NCBI GenBank assembly: GCA_002687025.1
Contig: NYZG01000378.1
Coordinates: 1-6,730 of the forward strand
Direction: 5' to 3'
Origin: Candidatus Poribacteria bacterium
Lineage (GTDB): Bacteria; Poribacteria; WGA-4E; GCA-2687025
Length of the DNA stretch: 6,730 nucleotides
The notes under the pieces were generated by a model. The model was given only the letters and a program-made list of their open reading frames with translations, had not been told where the DNA came from and made no database searches. Positions 6,222 to 6,730 of the stretch are shown piece after piece; the stretch's first letter is position 1; each line of letters begins with the position of its first letter. Made by a program: the position numbers and the translations under genes.

Positions 6222-6234
6222 CCGCCGAAGGCGG
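6222..6234 (-). promoter_or_regulatory. Leader hairpin before the hypothetical gene
   Basis: On the minus strand CCGCC-TTC-GGCGG forms a 5 bp stem with a 3 nt loop, about 19 nt before the ATG at 6202 and inside the predicted leader. Its 5' arm (within 6230-6235) can also pair over 6 bp with GGCGGC at 6254-6259, so two exclusive folds are possible. No U-tract follows, so it is not an intrinsic terminator. Such pairings can arise by chance in GC-rich DNA. Confidence 0.35.
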
Positions 6235-6276
6235 CCACCCAGCCTATTACGGCGCCGCCGTGGCGTGCGGTACAGC

Positions 6277-6285
6277 ATTATACCA
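6277..6285 (-). promoter_or_regulatory. Extended -10 promoter of the hypothetical gene
   Basis: On the minus strand the sequence TGGTATAAT is a perfect match to the extended -10 consensus (TG, one base, TATAAT). It is conspicuous in this GC-rich DNA. Transcription would start near 6270 and give a leader of about 68 nt before the ATG at 6202. The -35 position reads CGCCGT, no match, which is typical of extended -10 promoters. A palindrome at 6300-6315 covers the -35 zone. Confidence 0.6.
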
Positions 6286-6299
6286 CACGCACGGACCCG

Positions 6300-6315
6300 A
6301 CGGCGCCTGCGCCGT
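6300..6315. repeat. Perfect 7 bp inverted repeat with 2 bp spacer (possible operator)
   Basis: ACGGCGC-CT-GCGCCGT is a perfect inverted repeat located 17 bp upstream of the minus-strand TATAAT, exactly over the -35 position. A dimeric repressor bound there would block the promoter. It also lies 53 bp past the stop of the upstream minus-strand gene, so the RNA hairpin could contribute to termination, but its 2 nt loop is very tight and no T-run follows. Its use is inferred. Confidence 0.45.
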
Positions 6316-6368
6316 GTGACGACCACGTGTGGCCCCGCCACAACGGCCCAATCGGGCGCGCGCCTGGC

Positions 6369-6730
6369 TCAGACGGAGGCCGTCATTGCCTCTCGCAACG
6401 CTCCGATGCGGGCGAGCAGATGCTCCGTCAGGGCGCCCCTGACGGCATCCGGGGCCTCCTTGATGGCCACGTCGGTCTGGTCGAGATCATCCTTGGCAGC
6501 CGCGTCGTCCCCGAGTGCGACCTCGAGGCGGCACTTCACCAACCGCGTGCGCGCTTGCCGCTCCAGCTCCGGCAGCACGCCCTTGACCGGTGGCTCGCTC
6601 TCGAGTTCGGCGATAATGCCGCGCGCCTCGTAGTGTTGACCCTCCTCTATGGCGATACCGGCCAGCAGTTCGCGCGCCCGGTCGCGCCCCCTCCTGCCGC
6701 GGTGGTCGTCCGGCAGATCCAGCCCGGTCG
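6369..6730 (-). CDS. C-terminal part of a helical, TPR-like protein (5' end outside the window)
   Basis: The frame is open from the right edge of the window (first full codon at 6728) to the TGA at 6369, giving 119 visible residues without a start. The sequence is almost wholly alpha-helical, with pairs of amphipathic helices: RARELLAGIAIEEGQHYEA, then ELERQARTRLVKCRLEVALG followed by DDAAAKDDLDQTDVAIKEA. The alternation of small and large hydrophobic residues and the LEVALGDDAAA turn resemble TPR repeats, though no repeat is canonical. Internal GTG codons, for example at 6578, are unlikely starts because the same helical pattern continues upstream. No catalytic motif or membrane segment is visible. 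TPR-like proteins usually serve as scaffolds, but the function cannot be stated from this fragment. Confidence 0.6.
   Translation of the reverse strand, partial: TGLDLPDDHRGRRGRDRARELLAGIAIEEGQHYEARGIIAELESEPPVKGVLPELERQARTRLVKCRLEVALGDDAAAKDDLDQTDVAIKEAPDAVRGALTEHLLARIGALREAMTASV

Overview
The window comes from a GC-rich bacterium. Third codon positions are strongly G/C, genes are tightly packed, GTG starts occur beside ATG, and promoter hexamers look sigma-70-like. A full three-domain DsbD with a signal peptide points to an organism with a periplasm (diderm-type). Nothing here fixes the phylum, and I see no rRNA, tRNA, CRISPR array, insertion sequence or prophage gene. The content looks chromosomal and mostly housekeeping.

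Layout. On the + strand, 9-1997 encodes a complete DsbD-type thiol:disulfide interchange protein. A class I SAM-dependent methyltransferase (1978-2790) starts 20 nt inside its end and is probably co-transcribed and translationally coupled. These two run tail to tail, 5 bp apart, into a minus-strand operon read from 4981 down to 2796. The operon encodes an MTH1187/YkoF-type thiamine-binding protein (4682-4981), a BadF/BadG-family amino-sugar kinase, probably MurK-like (3712-4662), and the MurNAc-6-phosphate etherase MurQ (2796-3722). Kinase and etherase overlap by 11 nt. Divergent from this operon, and sharing its 106 bp upstream region, is a + strand gene (5088-5747) for a membrane-anchored J-domain protein with C-terminal TPR-like repeats. 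A minus-strand orphan gene (5780-6202) faces it. The right end (6369-6730) holds the C-terminal part of a minus-strand helical, TPR-like protein whose start lies outside the window.

How the genes work together. The kinase and MurQ make a plausible peptidoglycan sugar-recycling route: MurNAc plus ATP gives MurNAc-6-P, which MurQ converts to GlcNAc-6-P plus D-lactate. Kinase specificity is inferred from this pairing. The thiamine-binding protein in the same operon has no obvious link to that route. DsbD carries reducing power from the cytoplasm to periplasmic thiols. The methyltransferase substrate is unknown.

The least ordinary signals are three. A heptamer GGAACAC is repeated three times, ending 3 nt before the J-protein start and overlapping the expected -35 zone of the divergent operon. 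A consensus extended -10 promoter next to a 16 bp palindrome precedes the orphan gene. The membrane J-domain/TPR protein has an uncommon architecture. I found no convincing evidence of a large undescribed system.
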